Source: Duganella sp. BJB480
GTDB lineage: Bacteria > Pseudomonadota > Gammaproteobacteria > Burkholderiales > Burkholderiaceae_D
DNA length: 64,000 bases
Assembly: GCA_003416985.1 (NCBI GenBank)
Contig: QVIN01000011.1
Span: forward strand, 1 to 64,000
Direction of reading: 5' to 3'
Shown: positions 9,382-17,488 of the stretch, in pieces
Layout of the letters: each line of letters begins with the position of its first letter
Position numbering within the stretch: the first letter of the stretch is position 1
The notes under the pieces: model-generated
The model's input: only the letters and a program-made list of their open reading frames with translations
The model's database searches: none
What the model was told of the DNA's origin: nothing
Made by a program: the position numbers and the translations under genes

Positions 9382-10182
9382 ATGGCGATCCGCGCTGGCA
9401 TACTGCTGATGTTGGCCACGCTTGCCCCCGTAGCGCACGGCGCCGGCGCCTGCACACCGCTGCGGGTCGGCTATATGGACCAGAACCGTCCGCCGTACTG
9501 GATCGGCGAGGGCGAGCAGGTGCCCGAGCCGCCCGGCGCGGCGGTCGACCTGATCCGCAACGCCGTCATGGACTCCGGCTTCAACTGCCCGCCCACGCTG
9601 GTGCGCCTGCCGGTGGCGCGGCTGCGCGTGGCGCTGGAGGCCGGCGACATCGACATGACGCCGCTGGGCGAGCAGCCCAGCTATGCGCCGTCGATCGCGC
9701 TGCCGCGCGACAAGGACGGCAACGTCGACCTCAACCGAGCGCTGCATAACACGCTGGTGGTGCTGGTGCGCGCCAGGGACAAGCTGCCGGCCGGCACCAA
9801 TCCCGGCGAGTATTTCCGCGGCAAGGTGCTGGGCGCGACGCAGGGCAGCAGTGCCAACGCCCGCCTGCGCGAATCCGGCCTGACCGTGGACGACGGCGCC
9901 CGCGACCTGGAGCGCAACATCGAGAAGCTCAAGCTGGGGCGGGTGGACGGCGTAGTGGTCAGCCTGGTCAAGCCCGAGCACCTGGCCGCGACCTTGAAGC
10001 GCTATCGCGGCGCGGTGGTGCAGCTGCCGCAGCCGCTGATCAACACGCGGCTGTGGCTGGCCTTCAACGCCAACTACTACCGCGCCCATCCCGCGCAGGT
10101 CGAAGCGTTGTGGAGCTGGCTGGACGCGCATCGCGGCCACCTAGGCACCTTCGTGCAACGATACCGGAAAATAGATCCATGA
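9382..10182 (+). CDS. Periplasmic substrate-binding protein, family 3-like
   Basis: Probable periplasmic solute-binding protein. The 266-residue product has a signal peptide (about residues 1-20, MAIRAGILLMLATLAPVAHG) followed by a bacterial extracellular solute-binding family 3 pattern: LRVGYMDQNRPPYW near the mature N-terminus, an internal GKVLGATQGSSANARL hinge block and a VDGVVVSLVKPEH block. No transporter permease or ATPase is nearby, so it may serve an orphan or sensory role. It starts six bases after ftsB and overlaps the next start. Confidence 0.72.
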   Translation: MAIRAGILLMLATLAPVAHGAGACTPLRVGYMDQNRPPYWIGEGEQVPEPPGAAVDLIRNAVMDSGFNCPPTLVRLPVARLRVALEAGDIDMTPLGEQPSYAPSIALPRDKDGNVDLNRALHNTLVVLVRARDKLPAGTNPGEYFRGKVLGATQGSSANARLRESGLTVDDGARDLERNIEKLKLGRVDGVVVSLVKPEHLAATLKRYRGAVVQLPQPLINTRLWLAFNANYYRAHPAQVEALWSWLDAHRGHLGTFVQRYRKIDP

Positions 10183-10574
10183 CTAGCCATTTGAACCATG
10201 TGAGCGCCATCAGCCTGTTCGTCGAGGACGTGGCGGCGGCGAAGGCGTTCTACATCGACGTGTTCGGCGCGCCGGTCGTTTATGAGGACGCGGTATCGGC
10301 CGCGCTCAAGTTCGACACGCTGATCGTCAACCTGCTGCACACGGGCAGCGCGCCGGAGATCATTGCACCGGGCGTGGTGGCGCCGCGCGAGGCCGGCTCG
10401 CGCTTCCAGCTCAGCATCTGGGTGGCGGACGTGGACGCGGTCTGCGCGCATCTGCAACAGCGCGGCGTGACCCTGCTCGCGGGCCCCGTCAACCGCCCGT
10501 GGGGCATGCGCACCGCAAACTTCGTCGACCCTGCCGGCCACAGCTGGGAAGTCGCACAACAACTGGACTCCTAA
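10179..10574 (+). CDS. VOC (glyoxalase/bleomycin resistance) family protein
   Basis: A 131-residue single-module vicinal-oxygen-chelate protein: N-terminal HVSAISLFVEDVAAAKAFY and C-terminal TANFVDPAGHSWEV with the acidic/His ligands of the fold. Substrate unknown. The ATG overlaps the stop of the upstream binding-protein gene (ATGA), which decides this start over the longer frame from 10053. Confidence 0.85.
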   Translation: MTSHLNHVSAISLFVEDVAAAKAFYIDVFGAPVVYEDAVSAALKFDTLIVNLLHTGSAPEIIAPGVVAPREAGSRFQLSIWVADVDAVCAHLQQRGVTLLAGPVNRPWGMRTANFVDPAGHSWEVAQQLDS

Positions 10575-10575
10575 T

Positions 10576-10950
10576 ATGCTGCATCACATCTCATTCGGCG
10601 TGCGCGACCTCGCGCTTACCGGGGCCTTCTACGACGCCGCGCTGGGCGCGCTCGGCTTCCGCCGTGTGTTCGAGGACGACGAGGCCATCGGCTACGGCCT
10701 GGAAGACGACAAGGACCTGCTGTGCCTGAAGCTGCGTCCCGACGCCACGCCGCCTGGCGCCGGCTTCCACATGGCCTTCGCCGCGCCGACCCGCGCCGCC
10801 GTGGACGCCTTCCATGCCGCTGCGCTGCGCGTCGGCGGCAGCGACAACGGCGCTCCCGGCCTGCGGCCCGACTACGGCGACCATTACTACGCCGCCTTCC
10901 TGGTCGACCCGGACGGCCACCGCATTGAAGCCGTCATCAACCGTCCGTGA
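10576..10950 (+). CDS. VOC family protein, second copy
   Basis: A 124-residue glyoxalase-fold protein (HHISFGVRDLALTGAFYDAA at the N-terminus; YAAFLVDPDGHRIEAV at the C-terminus). It starts two bases after the previous VOC gene and overlaps the next one, so it belongs to the same transcription unit. It is only distantly like its neighbour, so this is not a recent tandem duplication. Substrate unknown. Confidence 0.87.
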   Translation: MLHHISFGVRDLALTGAFYDAALGALGFRRVFEDDEAIGYGLEDDKDLLCLKLRPDATPPGAGFHMAFAAPTRAAVDAFHAAALRVGGSDNGAPGLRPDYGDHYYAAFLVDPDGHRIEAVINRP

Positions 10951-11903
10951 AAAAACTCCATCTATTTGCCTTTGGCACGGCCTACGGGTTGTTGATGCGC
11001 GTGGCGTTCGGGCTTGCGCCTTTCTTTCACACCGAATACCTGGGCGCCGGAAGCGGGCCGATGCTGGCTTCCTTTGTGGTGCTGGTGCCGCTGGTGCTTG
11101 GTATCTACACCGTCTACGCTGCGCGCGATGACGCGCCGGGGTACGGCTATGCGGTCCTTGCGCCCTGGGCGCCGATGTTTGCCTTTGTCGGCGGCACTGC
11201 CTTGCTGCTGATCGAAGGGACGATCTGTATCGCCATGGCCCTGCCGATCTTTATGATCAGCGCTTCGCTGGGCGGCCTGATAGGGCTGGTCCTGGTCCGC
11301 AACGTGAAGTTCAAATCCAGTTCGATGAACGCGCTGCTGATGCTGCCGCTGCTGAGCGGCTATGCCGAAACGCACATCGCGCTGCCGCAGCAAACCGGCC
11401 AGTCGACCGAGACCATCCACATCGCCGCCAAGCCGGAAGTAGTGTGGGGACTGATCAACCGCGCGGTCGACATCCAGCCGACCGAGATGAGCGGCGGCCT
11501 GGCCTACATGATCGGCGTGCCGTATCCGATCGAAGCCGTCACCCAGTCCAACGACGCCGGCCGCGTGCGCAAGCTGCGCTGGGCCAAGGACGTGCGCTTC
11601 GACGAGCCGATCACGGCCTGGGAGGAAAACCGCTACATCAAATGGACCTACGACTTCAAGCCCGACTCCTTCCCGGCCGGCGCGCTGGACGACCACGTGT
11701 TGATCGGCGGCCGCTATTTCGACCTGATCGACACCTCCTACCGCCTGCAGCCCGAGGCCGGCGGCACCCGGCTCGACATCGTGGTCAGCTACCGCGTCAG
11801 CACCAATTTCAACTGGTACGCGGGCTGGTGGGGCAGGGTGCTGGTCGACGATTCCGCCAACGCCATCCTGCGCTTTTACAAGCGCCGCAGCGAGCAGGCT
11901 TGA
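10947..11903 (+). CDS. Membrane protein with C-terminal SRPBCC domain
   Basis: A 318-residue protein with four or five hydrophobic segments in residues 1-130 (for example ASFVVLVPLVLGIYTVYA and ICIAMALPIFMISASLGGLI) followed by a soluble SRPBCC/polyketide-cyclase-like half (about 150-318) with the usual start of that fold, TIHIAAKPEVVWGLIN. The combination suggests a membrane-anchored hydrophobic-ligand binder; no function is known to me. The GTG start overlaps the VOC stop by four bases (GTGA). Confidence 0.7.
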   Translation: MKKLHLFAFGTAYGLLMRVAFGLAPFFHTEYLGAGSGPMLASFVVLVPLVLGIYTVYAARDDAPGYGYAVLAPWAPMFAFVGGTALLLIEGTICIAMALPIFMISASLGGLIGLVLVRNVKFKSSSMNALLMLPLLSGYAETHIALPQQTGQSTETIHIAAKPEVVWGLINRAVDIQPTEMSGGLAYMIGVPYPIEAVTQSNDAGRVRKLRWAKDVRFDEPITAWEENRYIKWTYDFKPDSFPAGALDDHVLIGGRYFDLIDTSYRLQPEAGGTRLDIVVSYRVSTNFNWYAGWWGRVLVDDSANAILRFYKRRSEQA

Positions 11904-11941
11904 GCTAGAATAGGCGCCCACATCGTCAGTCGAGTTTTGGT

Positions 11942-12856
11942 TTGAGAGTCTTGTTTTTCGCAATAGCGCTGGCGACGGCCGGCATCGCCCACGCCGCCAC
12001 CGTCGGCCCCCACGCCAAGGGCGATCAGGTTGTACGGGCACAAGTGCTGCTCGACCGCGCGCACTTCTCGTCCGGTGAAATGGACGGCGCCTACGGCAGC
12101 AATATGCGCAAGGCCGTCATCGGCTTCCAGAAGCTGCACCAGCTGCCGCTGACCGGCGTGGTCGATGCCGCCACCTGGACCGAACTGGAGCGTGACCAGG
12201 CGCCCGTGCTCGACACCTACACCATCACCGCCCAGGACGTCGCCGGCCCCTATACGCCGGTCCCGGCCGGCATGATGGCCAAGGCCAAGCTGCCAGCGCT
12301 GGGCTACGCCAGCCTGGCCGAGGCGCTGGGCGAGCGCTTCCATTGTAGCCCCGACCTGCTGCGCCGCCTCAATCCCGGCAAATCGCTCACGCGCGCCGGC
12401 ACCCAGCTGACCGTGCCCAACGTGGCCGCCGCCAAGCCGCTGCCGAAGGCCAGCTCCCTCCTGGTCGACGCCCACGACGGCACGCTGACCCTGCTCGACG
12501 CGGGCGGCACGCCGTTCGCGCAATTCCCCGCCAGCACCGGCAGCAAGCACGACCCGCTGCCCGAAGGCCGCTGGCAGGTGCGCGGCGTGGCCACCAATCC
12601 CGAATATCGCTACAACCCCAAGCTGTTCTGGGACGCCAGGGCCGGCGACGCCAAGGCCCGCATCGCGGCCGGCCCCAACAATCCGGTCGGCGTCGCGTGG
12701 ATCGAGCTGAGCAAGGAACACTACGGCATCCACGGCACGCCCGAGCCGGGCAAGATCGGCAAGACCCAGTCGCACGGCTGCATCCGCCTCACCAACTGGG
12801 ACGTGATGGCCGTGGTGCACTCGATCGCGCGCGGCGCCGTGGTGCTGCTGCAATAG
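11942..12856 (+). CDS. L,D-transpeptidase with peptidoglycan-binding domain
   Basis: Periplasmic cell-wall cross-linking enzyme making 3-3 links or attaching protein to peptidoglycan. The 304-residue product has a signal peptide (1-18), a peptidoglycan-binding-1 domain (about 25-75, VLLDRAHFSSGEMDGAYG), a LysM-like stretch (SLAEALGERFHCSPDLLRRLNP) and a YkuD catalytic domain with HGT and SHGCIRL, whose Cys is the nucleophile. It starts with TTG and lacks an obvious Shine-Dalgarno, so the exact start is uncertain. Confidence 0.9.
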   Translation: MRVLFFAIALATAGIAHAATVGPHAKGDQVVRAQVLLDRAHFSSGEMDGAYGSNMRKAVIGFQKLHQLPLTGVVDAATWTELERDQAPVLDTYTITAQDVAGPYTPVPAGMMAKAKLPALGYASLAEALGERFHCSPDLLRRLNPGKSLTRAGTQLTVPNVAAAKPLPKASSLLVDAHDGTLTLLDAGGTPFAQFPASTGSKHDPLPEGRWQVRGVATNPEYRYNPKLFWDARAGDAKARIAAGPNNPVGVAWIELSKEHYGIHGTPEPGKIGKTQSHGCIRLTNWDVMAVVHSIARGAVVLLQ

Positions 12857-12918
12857 TGGTGACATTTCAATAGATTTCCCGATAGAACTTTTTCGTACAA
12901 TCGGCGGGTCGCTTCTCC

Positions 12919-13245
12919 ATGAGAACACCCATCATGTCCCGGACCCTGCTCACCATCGCCTTGCTGTACGCCAGCGCCAGCGGCCACGCCCAGATCTACA
13001 AATGGGCCGACGCCCAAGGCCGCATCCACTACACCGACAACAAGGACGACGCCGGCGACGCCCCGGTAGCCGAGTTGAAGATGAACGGCGAGCCGACCGT
13101 GCTGCCGGCCCCGCCCGCCAGCGGCCCGACCTGGCAGCAGCGCGCGGCCGAGTTCAAGCACCGCCAGCAATACAAGCTGCTGGCGCCCGGCTATCGTCCC
13201 CGCAAACAGATCGAGCCGGAGAGGGTGGTTGAACGTCAGTCCTGA
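12919..13245 (+). CDS. DUF4124 domain-containing secreted protein
   Basis: A 108-residue exported protein. After the signal peptide (ending GHA-QIYKW) comes the DUF4124 motif QIYKWADAQGRIHYTDN, common in beta- and gammaproteobacterial periplasmic proteins of unknown role. The C-terminus is basic and Gln-rich. An in-frame ATG at 12934 is an equally plausible start. Confidence 0.82.
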   Translation: MRTPIMSRTLLTIALLYASASGHAQIYKWADAQGRIHYTDNKDDAGDAPVAELKMNGEPTVLPAPPASGPTWQQRAAEFKHRQQYKLLAPGYRPRKQIEPERVVERQS

Positions 13246-13455
13246 CAGCATTGGCGCCCGTTGTTGCCTACGTGTTTAAATAGTTGCCCAGATTGGCAAG
13301 CGCTGTCTAAGCGGATAGGAAAGGGCTTGGTCCGGTATCGCCTGCGGATTCAACCGGTCAATTCCGCGCGATTTTTCATCTAGATGTTTGTGGCTCTGGT
13401 GTGCTTCAAGTGATCGCGAAATTTTTATGAAATTTATTTTTTGCTGCGCCTGCAT

Positions 13456-13893
13456 ATGAAACGAACATACGGCTCTTGGTGGGTACGCAAACTGCGTGGG
13501 GGCGTTACGCTTTCAAACGCAGAGCACAAAATATTGGAGAAAGTGATTGACGCACTCCCGAATGAGCTGCGTGAAACGGTGCAAGCCCAATTTGAAATGT
13601 ATGATCTCGTCCAGCGAGAAATCGACGGGCGCGCACTAAATTTTTACCGGACGTCGAGCACGCCACCAATTTTTCCATTGCTGACGATGGAGCGTGATGA
13701 GTCTCCTTTGGTAAAAATCACGTTCGCTCCCAACGACAATTTCGGACTTGTTCATGGCACGCTTACGGCGGTGAAAGGTCGAGCGTTTACTCTGTCATTT
13801 AGCAAGCGCATCGATGGTATCCAAGACGCTGAAGCTATGGTGGTACAAAAGGTGACGCAAGCCTGGAGATCGAATTTCCCGCAAAACTCTTGA
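13456..13893 (+). CDS. Orphan hypothetical protein, atypical composition
   Basis: A 145-residue soluble protein that I do not recognise. It has no signal peptide or membrane segment; there is a basic N-terminus (MKRTYGSWWVRKLRGG), a helical middle (ALPNELRETVQAQFEMYDLV) and a beta-rich C-terminal half. The DNA is visibly richer in A and T and uses codons such as TTT, AAA and ATT that neighbours avoid, suggesting horizontal acquisition. A 195-base AT-rich stretch without a gene (13246-13440) precedes it. Confidence 0.6.
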   Translation: MKRTYGSWWVRKLRGGVTLSNAEHKILEKVIDALPNELRETVQAQFEMYDLVQREIDGRALNFYRTSSTPPIFPLLTMERDESPLVKITFAPNDNFGLVHGTLTAVKGRAFTLSFSKRIDGIQDAEAMVVQKVTQAWRSNFPQNS

Positions 13894-14007
13894 TCAAATC
13901 CCATAAACTGACAGTTTCGGCAGATTGCCCCGTTTGGTTACCTATCGGTAGTCGAATTGAGTAGGGAAAAACGGCCAAAAGCCGAGCCAAGAAATTTAAA
14001 GGTAAGC

Positions 14008-14550
14008 ATGAGTTCCATAGTCATTTTTTCTGAGCTGGGCGAAGTAAAAATCGTCGACGAACCTAATTACACCTTTGGTTCTCAAGACAATGTTCAGCGG
14101 TATACGCAAGAGGAAAACCTTCAACCGCAATATACGCCCACCTCGACCCACGGTGTTTTCTTAAACGGCGCCCCTGTTGTCGTTTTCGGTGCACCTGGAG
14201 GATGTAGCTCCGTCCATACGCATTCTGCACTGATACTCAATTCGAAACTGTTTTTAGCGGTAGGGGACAGTGTGGTGTGCTTTTCCCTAAATGACCTAAA
14301 GCTTAGTTGGGCATCGGTGGTGGATGAGGCCACGTGTTTTGGGATTTACTACGAATCGAAGCGGATGGCCTTGATTTCACATGGGGAATTGGACGTCGCC
14401 CGCTTGGACAAAAATGGGAAGATATTGTGGAGCAGTTCTGGCGCGGATATATTTTCGGAAGGCTTTAGGCTTGAAGAAGAATATATCGTGGTGACCGATT
14501 TCAATCAACGGAACTACCGATTTAATTACGAAACCGGCGTATCAGTTTGA
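14008..14550 (+). CDS. Orphan beta-propeller-like hypothetical protein
   Basis: A 180-residue protein of unknown function. It contains repeated short beta patterns (LILNSKLFLAVGDSVVCFSL, MALISHGELDVARLDKNGKI, YIVVTDFNQRNYRFNYETG) that resemble PQQ/WD-type propeller blades, here only about three. The start at 14008 has AAAGG upstream; the frame is open to a TTG at 13957. Composition is AT-richer than flanking genes. It lies 114 bases after the previous orphan on the same strand, so the two may have arrived together. Confidence 0.6.
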   Translation: MSSIVIFSELGEVKIVDEPNYTFGSQDNVQRYTQEENLQPQYTPTSTHGVFLNGAPVVVFGAPGGCSSVHTHSALILNSKLFLAVGDSVVCFSLNDLKLSWASVVDEATCFGIYYESKRMALISHGELDVARLDKNGKILWSSSGADIFSEGFRLEEEYIVVTDFNQRNYRFNYETGVSV

Positions 14551-14629
14551 TGTGCGAGGGTCCGAGCTGGGGCGTAAGCAGTCTGACTACCTCCGCGCCG
14601 CTGCGCTAAAATGACGGCGGGAGGTGCAT

Positions 14630-15019
14630 ATGACTATTCATCTGGATCATTTGTTGATACCGGTGCGCGACAAGATCGCTGCAGCAAAGCAGCTGGCGGA
14701 ATTGCTCGACGTGCCTTGGTCCCCCACTGGCGTCGGCCCGTTCGCACCGGTGTTCGTCAACGACGGCCTGACCATCGACTTCGATCAGTGGCCCGAACCC
14801 ATCCCGCTGCAACACTACTGCTTCCGCGTGGAGCAGGCGACCTTCGACGCCATCCTCGGCCGCATCAAGGCCGCCGGCATTCCCTACCGCAGCTCGGTGC
14901 ATGCCGATGTCGACTATCAGGTCGGCAGCTACAACGGCGGCAGCATCGTCTATTGGAACGAGCCCGGCGGCCATCAGTGGGAAATCCTGACCGTCAGCTA
15001 CGCCCGGGCCGACGCGTGA
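14630..15019 (+). CDS. VOC family protein (glyoxalase-like)
   Basis: A protein of about 129 residues with the VOC fold: LDHLLIPVRDKIAAAKQLAE at the N-terminus, HYCFRVEQATFDAIL in the middle and YWNEPGGHQWEILT at the end. The start at 14630 is preceded by GGGAGG; 14624 is an alternative. Base composition returns to that of the core genome here. Substrate unknown. Confidence 0.85.
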   Translation: MTIHLDHLLIPVRDKIAAAKQLAELLDVPWSPTGVGPFAPVFVNDGLTIDFDQWPEPIPLQHYCFRVEQATFDAILGRIKAAGIPYRSSVHADVDYQVGSYNGGSIVYWNEPGGHQWEILTVSYARADA

Positions 15020-15103
15020 GGCACGCGCCGCGCGCACCAGCGGCCGCTGCGCAAATGCGCGGCGCCGTGTATGCTTGCGTTCCGACTTCTTGAGGGAGCG
15101 CAG

Positions 15104-15796
15104 GTGAAAACGATAGGGCTGATAGGCGGCATGAGCTGGGAATCGACGGTGCCTTACTACCGTCAGGTCAACGAGACGGTGAAGGAACACCTGGGCGGCC
15201 TGCACTCGGCCAAGGTGGTGCTGTACAGCGTCGACTTCCACGAAATCGAGCGCCTGCAGCACGCCGGCGACTGGGGCGCGGCCGGCGCCATGCTGGCCGA
15301 TGCGGCCCGCTCGCTGCGCGCCGCCGGCGCCGACTTCCTGGTGCTGTGCACCAACACCATGCACAAGGTCGCGCCCGCGATCGAGGCGGCGGTGGACATC
15401 CCGCTGTTCCACATCGCCGACCCCACGGCCGCCGCCATCAAGCAGGCCGGCCACACGAAGATAGGCCTGCTGGGCACGCGCTTCACGATGGAGCAAGCCT
15501 TCTACAAGGACCGCCTGCGCGAGCGCCACGGCCTCGACGTGATCGTGCCCGGCCAGCACGACCGCGACATCGTCCACCGCATCATCTACGAAGAGCTGTG
15601 CCTGGGCCGCATCGTCGACGCCTCGCGCGACGAATACCGCCGCATCATCGCCGGCTTGGTGGAGCAGGGCGCACAGGCTATCATCCTGGGTTGTACCGAA
15701 ATCTCGTTGCTGGTCGCGCCGCAGGATGCGGACGTGCCGCTGTTCGACACCACCGCCATCCACGCGCGCACTGCCGCCGAGTGGGCGCTGGTTTAA
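15104..15796 (+). CDS. Aspartate/glutamate racemase family protein
   Basis: A 230-residue cofactor-independent amino-acid racemase (YgeA/RacX type). It has IGLIGGMSWEST at the N-terminus, the first catalytic Cys in VLCTNTMHK and the second in ILGCTEI, about 110 residues apart as in the family. The GTG at 15104 with GAGGGAG upstream is chosen over the longer frame from 15071, since IGLIGGMSWES normally lies within the first dozen residues. Likely interconverts L- and D-forms of Asp, Glu or broader substrates. Confidence 0.9.
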   Translation: MKTIGLIGGMSWESTVPYYRQVNETVKEHLGGLHSAKVVLYSVDFHEIERLQHAGDWGAAGAMLADAARSLRAAGADFLVLCTNTMHKVAPAIEAAVDIPLFHIADPTAAAIKQAGHTKIGLLGTRFTMEQAFYKDRLRERHGLDVIVPGQHDRDIVHRIIYEELCLGRIVDASRDEYRRIIAGLVEQGAQAIILGCTEISLLVAPQDADVPLFDTTAIHARTAAEWALV

Positions 15797-15811
15797 CTCA
15801 TTGGAGAAAAC

Positions 15812-16432
15812 ATGAAACTGATCGGCATGCTCGATTCACCCTATGTCCGCCGCGTGGCGGTGACCTTGCAATTGATGGGCGTGCGCTTCGAGCACCAGTC
15901 GCTGTCGGTGTTCAGCACCTTCGATCAATTCCGCCAGATCAATCCGGTGGTCAAGGCCCCGACCTTCCTGGCCGACGATGGCACCGTGCTGATGGATTCG
16001 ACCTTGATCGTGCAGTACGCGGAAGCGCTGGCCATGCCGTCCAGCCGCCTGACGCCATCGATGCCGACCGAGCTGCTGCGCTCGCTGCGCGTGCTGGGCC
16101 TGGCGCTGGCCGCCTGCGACAAGGGCGTGCAGCTGGTGTACGAGGGCATGGTGCGCCCGACCGCGCACCAGCCGTGGGCCGAGCGCGTGACCGTGCAGCT
16201 GCTGGCGGCGTTCGACGCGCTGGAGGCCGAGCTGCGCGCGCATCCGCTGTCGGTGGCGGCGCTGGACCACGCCGGCGTGATGACCGCCGTGACCTGGCAC
16301 TTCATGCAGCAGATGCTGCCGCAAGTGGTGGACGCGTCGCGCTATCCGCTGCAAGCCGAGTTCTCGCGCCAGGCCGAAGCGCTGCCGGCCTTCCGCGCCG
16401 CGCCGCACGGCGACAGCACGTATGTTGCTTAA
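15812..16432 (+). CDS. Glutathione S-transferase family protein
   Basis: A 206-residue protein with an N-terminal thioredoxin-like domain (MKLIGMLDSPYVRRVAVTLQ; NPVVKAPTFLADDGTVLMDSTLI, containing the cis-Pro and the Asp-Ser glutathione-binding pair) and an all-helical C-terminal domain. Substrate unknown. It lies 15 bases after the racemase gene in the same orientation and 33 before the carbonic anhydrase gene. Confidence 0.88.
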   Translation: MKLIGMLDSPYVRRVAVTLQLMGVRFEHQSLSVFSTFDQFRQINPVVKAPTFLADDGTVLMDSTLIVQYAEALAMPSSRLTPSMPTELLRSLRVLGLALAACDKGVQLVYEGMVRPTAHQPWAERVTVQLLAAFDALEAELRAHPLSVAALDHAGVMTAVTWHFMQQMLPQVVDASRYPLQAEFSRQAEALPAFRAAPHGDSTYVA

Positions 16433-16465
16433 CTAAGCCGCTTAAACTACCCACACCAGGAAACC

Positions 16466-16996
16466 ATGCCTATCTCCAGCTACCTCAACACCAGCCCCTA
16501 CCTTGGCGAGAACATCTACCTGCACGCCTCGGCGCAAGTGATCGGCGACGTGCGCGTCGGCCGCGACAGCTCGATCTGGTGCAACACCGTGCTGCGCGGC
16601 GACGTCAACCGCATCGTCGTCGGCGAGTGCAGCAACGTGCAGGACTTCGCCATGTGCCACGTCTCGCACAAGCACCCCGGCAAACCCGAGGGCTCGCCGC
16701 TGATCATCGGCGACTACGTCACCATCGGCCACTCGGTGCTGCTGCACGGCTGCACCATCGGTAATGAATGCCTGATCGGCATGGGCACCATCATCATGGA
16801 CGACGTCGTCGTGCAGGACCGCGTGATGGTCGGCGCCGGCAGCCTGGTCCCGCCGGGCAAGGTGCTGGAGAGCGGCCACCTGTACGTTGGCCGCCCGGCG
16901 CAGAAGGTGAGGGCGCTCACCGCCGAGGAAATCGCTTATTTGAAGTACTCGGCGGAGCACTACGTGCGCGTCAAAAACAACTACCTGGCGGGTTGA
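16466..16996 (+). CDS. Gamma-carbonic anhydrase family protein
   Basis: A 176-residue left-handed parallel beta-helix protein of the gamma-carbonic anhydrase/YrdA family. Hexapeptide turns run from about residue 15 to 140 (SSIWCNTVLRGDVNRIVVGE; GDYVTIGHSVLLHGCTIG), including zinc-ligand histidines in MCHVSHKH and TIGHSVLLHG. A helix follows (TAEEIAYLKYSAEHYVRVK). Activity of such paralogs is often unproven. A second family member is encoded at 35333-35857. Confidence 0.9.
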   Translation: MPISSYLNTSPYLGENIYLHASAQVIGDVRVGRDSSIWCNTVLRGDVNRIVVGECSNVQDFAMCHVSHKHPGKPEGSPLIIGDYVTIGHSVLLHGCTIGNECLIGMGTIIMDDVVVQDRVMVGAGSLVPPGKVLESGHLYVGRPAQKVRALTAEEIAYLKYSAEHYVRVKNNYLAG

Positions 16997-17000
16997 ACGC

Positions 17001-17468
17001 CTATAGTTTCTGGCTGGCCCAGTAGCCGAAATCGACGTCGATGTTTTCCAGCAGCGCCACGAAGTCCGTGGCCTGGCTGGTCATCAGGTCGGCTGATTGC
17101 GAGATGAGATTGCCCTGCTTCTCCAGCAGCTTGGACATGGTGTTGGCCTGCCGCAGCTGCGCGTAGTCCTCGGCCAGGATCGCAAACCCCTTGCGCCAGT
17201 TCTGGTTCTGCAGCTGCAGCCGCTGCGCTATCGCCGCCTGCATCTGCGTCAACTCGCTCCACACCGAGGGATCCCACAAGCGCGCCGCCAGCGCCATCGA
17301 CAAGGCGCCATTGTTCATCAGGTGGGTGGTGTCCTTTTGGATCAGCCTTTGCGCGGTCATCGCGTGCGCCAGCGGCGCCACCGTGCTGGTGGCAAACGCG
17401 GCCGATTCGGCCACGACGTTCTCGTTTTGGATCGGATTCAGGCTGACAGTGGCGGGAAATTTGTTCAT
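17001..17468 (-). CDS. phaP: Phasin family protein
   Basis: Coats polyhydroxyalkanoate granules. The 155-residue product is helical and amphipathic throughout, with Ala/Gln/Leu-rich segments (SELTQMQAAIAQRLQLQNQN; LLEKQGNLISQSADLMTSQ) typical of the phasin-2 family, and no signal peptide. It starts 21 bases after the stop of the PHB depolymerase gene with a GGAGAA site, so the two form an operon, which supports the granule role. It converges with the carbonic anhydrase gene, four bases apart. Confidence 0.82.
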   Translation of the reverse strand: MNKFPATVSLNPIQNENVVAESAAFATSTVAPLAHAMTAQRLIQKDTTHLMNNGALSMALAARLWDPSVWSELTQMQAAIAQRLQLQNQNWRKGFAILAEDYAQLRQANTMSKLLEKQGNLISQSADLMTSQATDFVALLENIDVDFGYWASQKL

Positions 17469-17488
17469 TACGTTCTCCATGAATGCGC

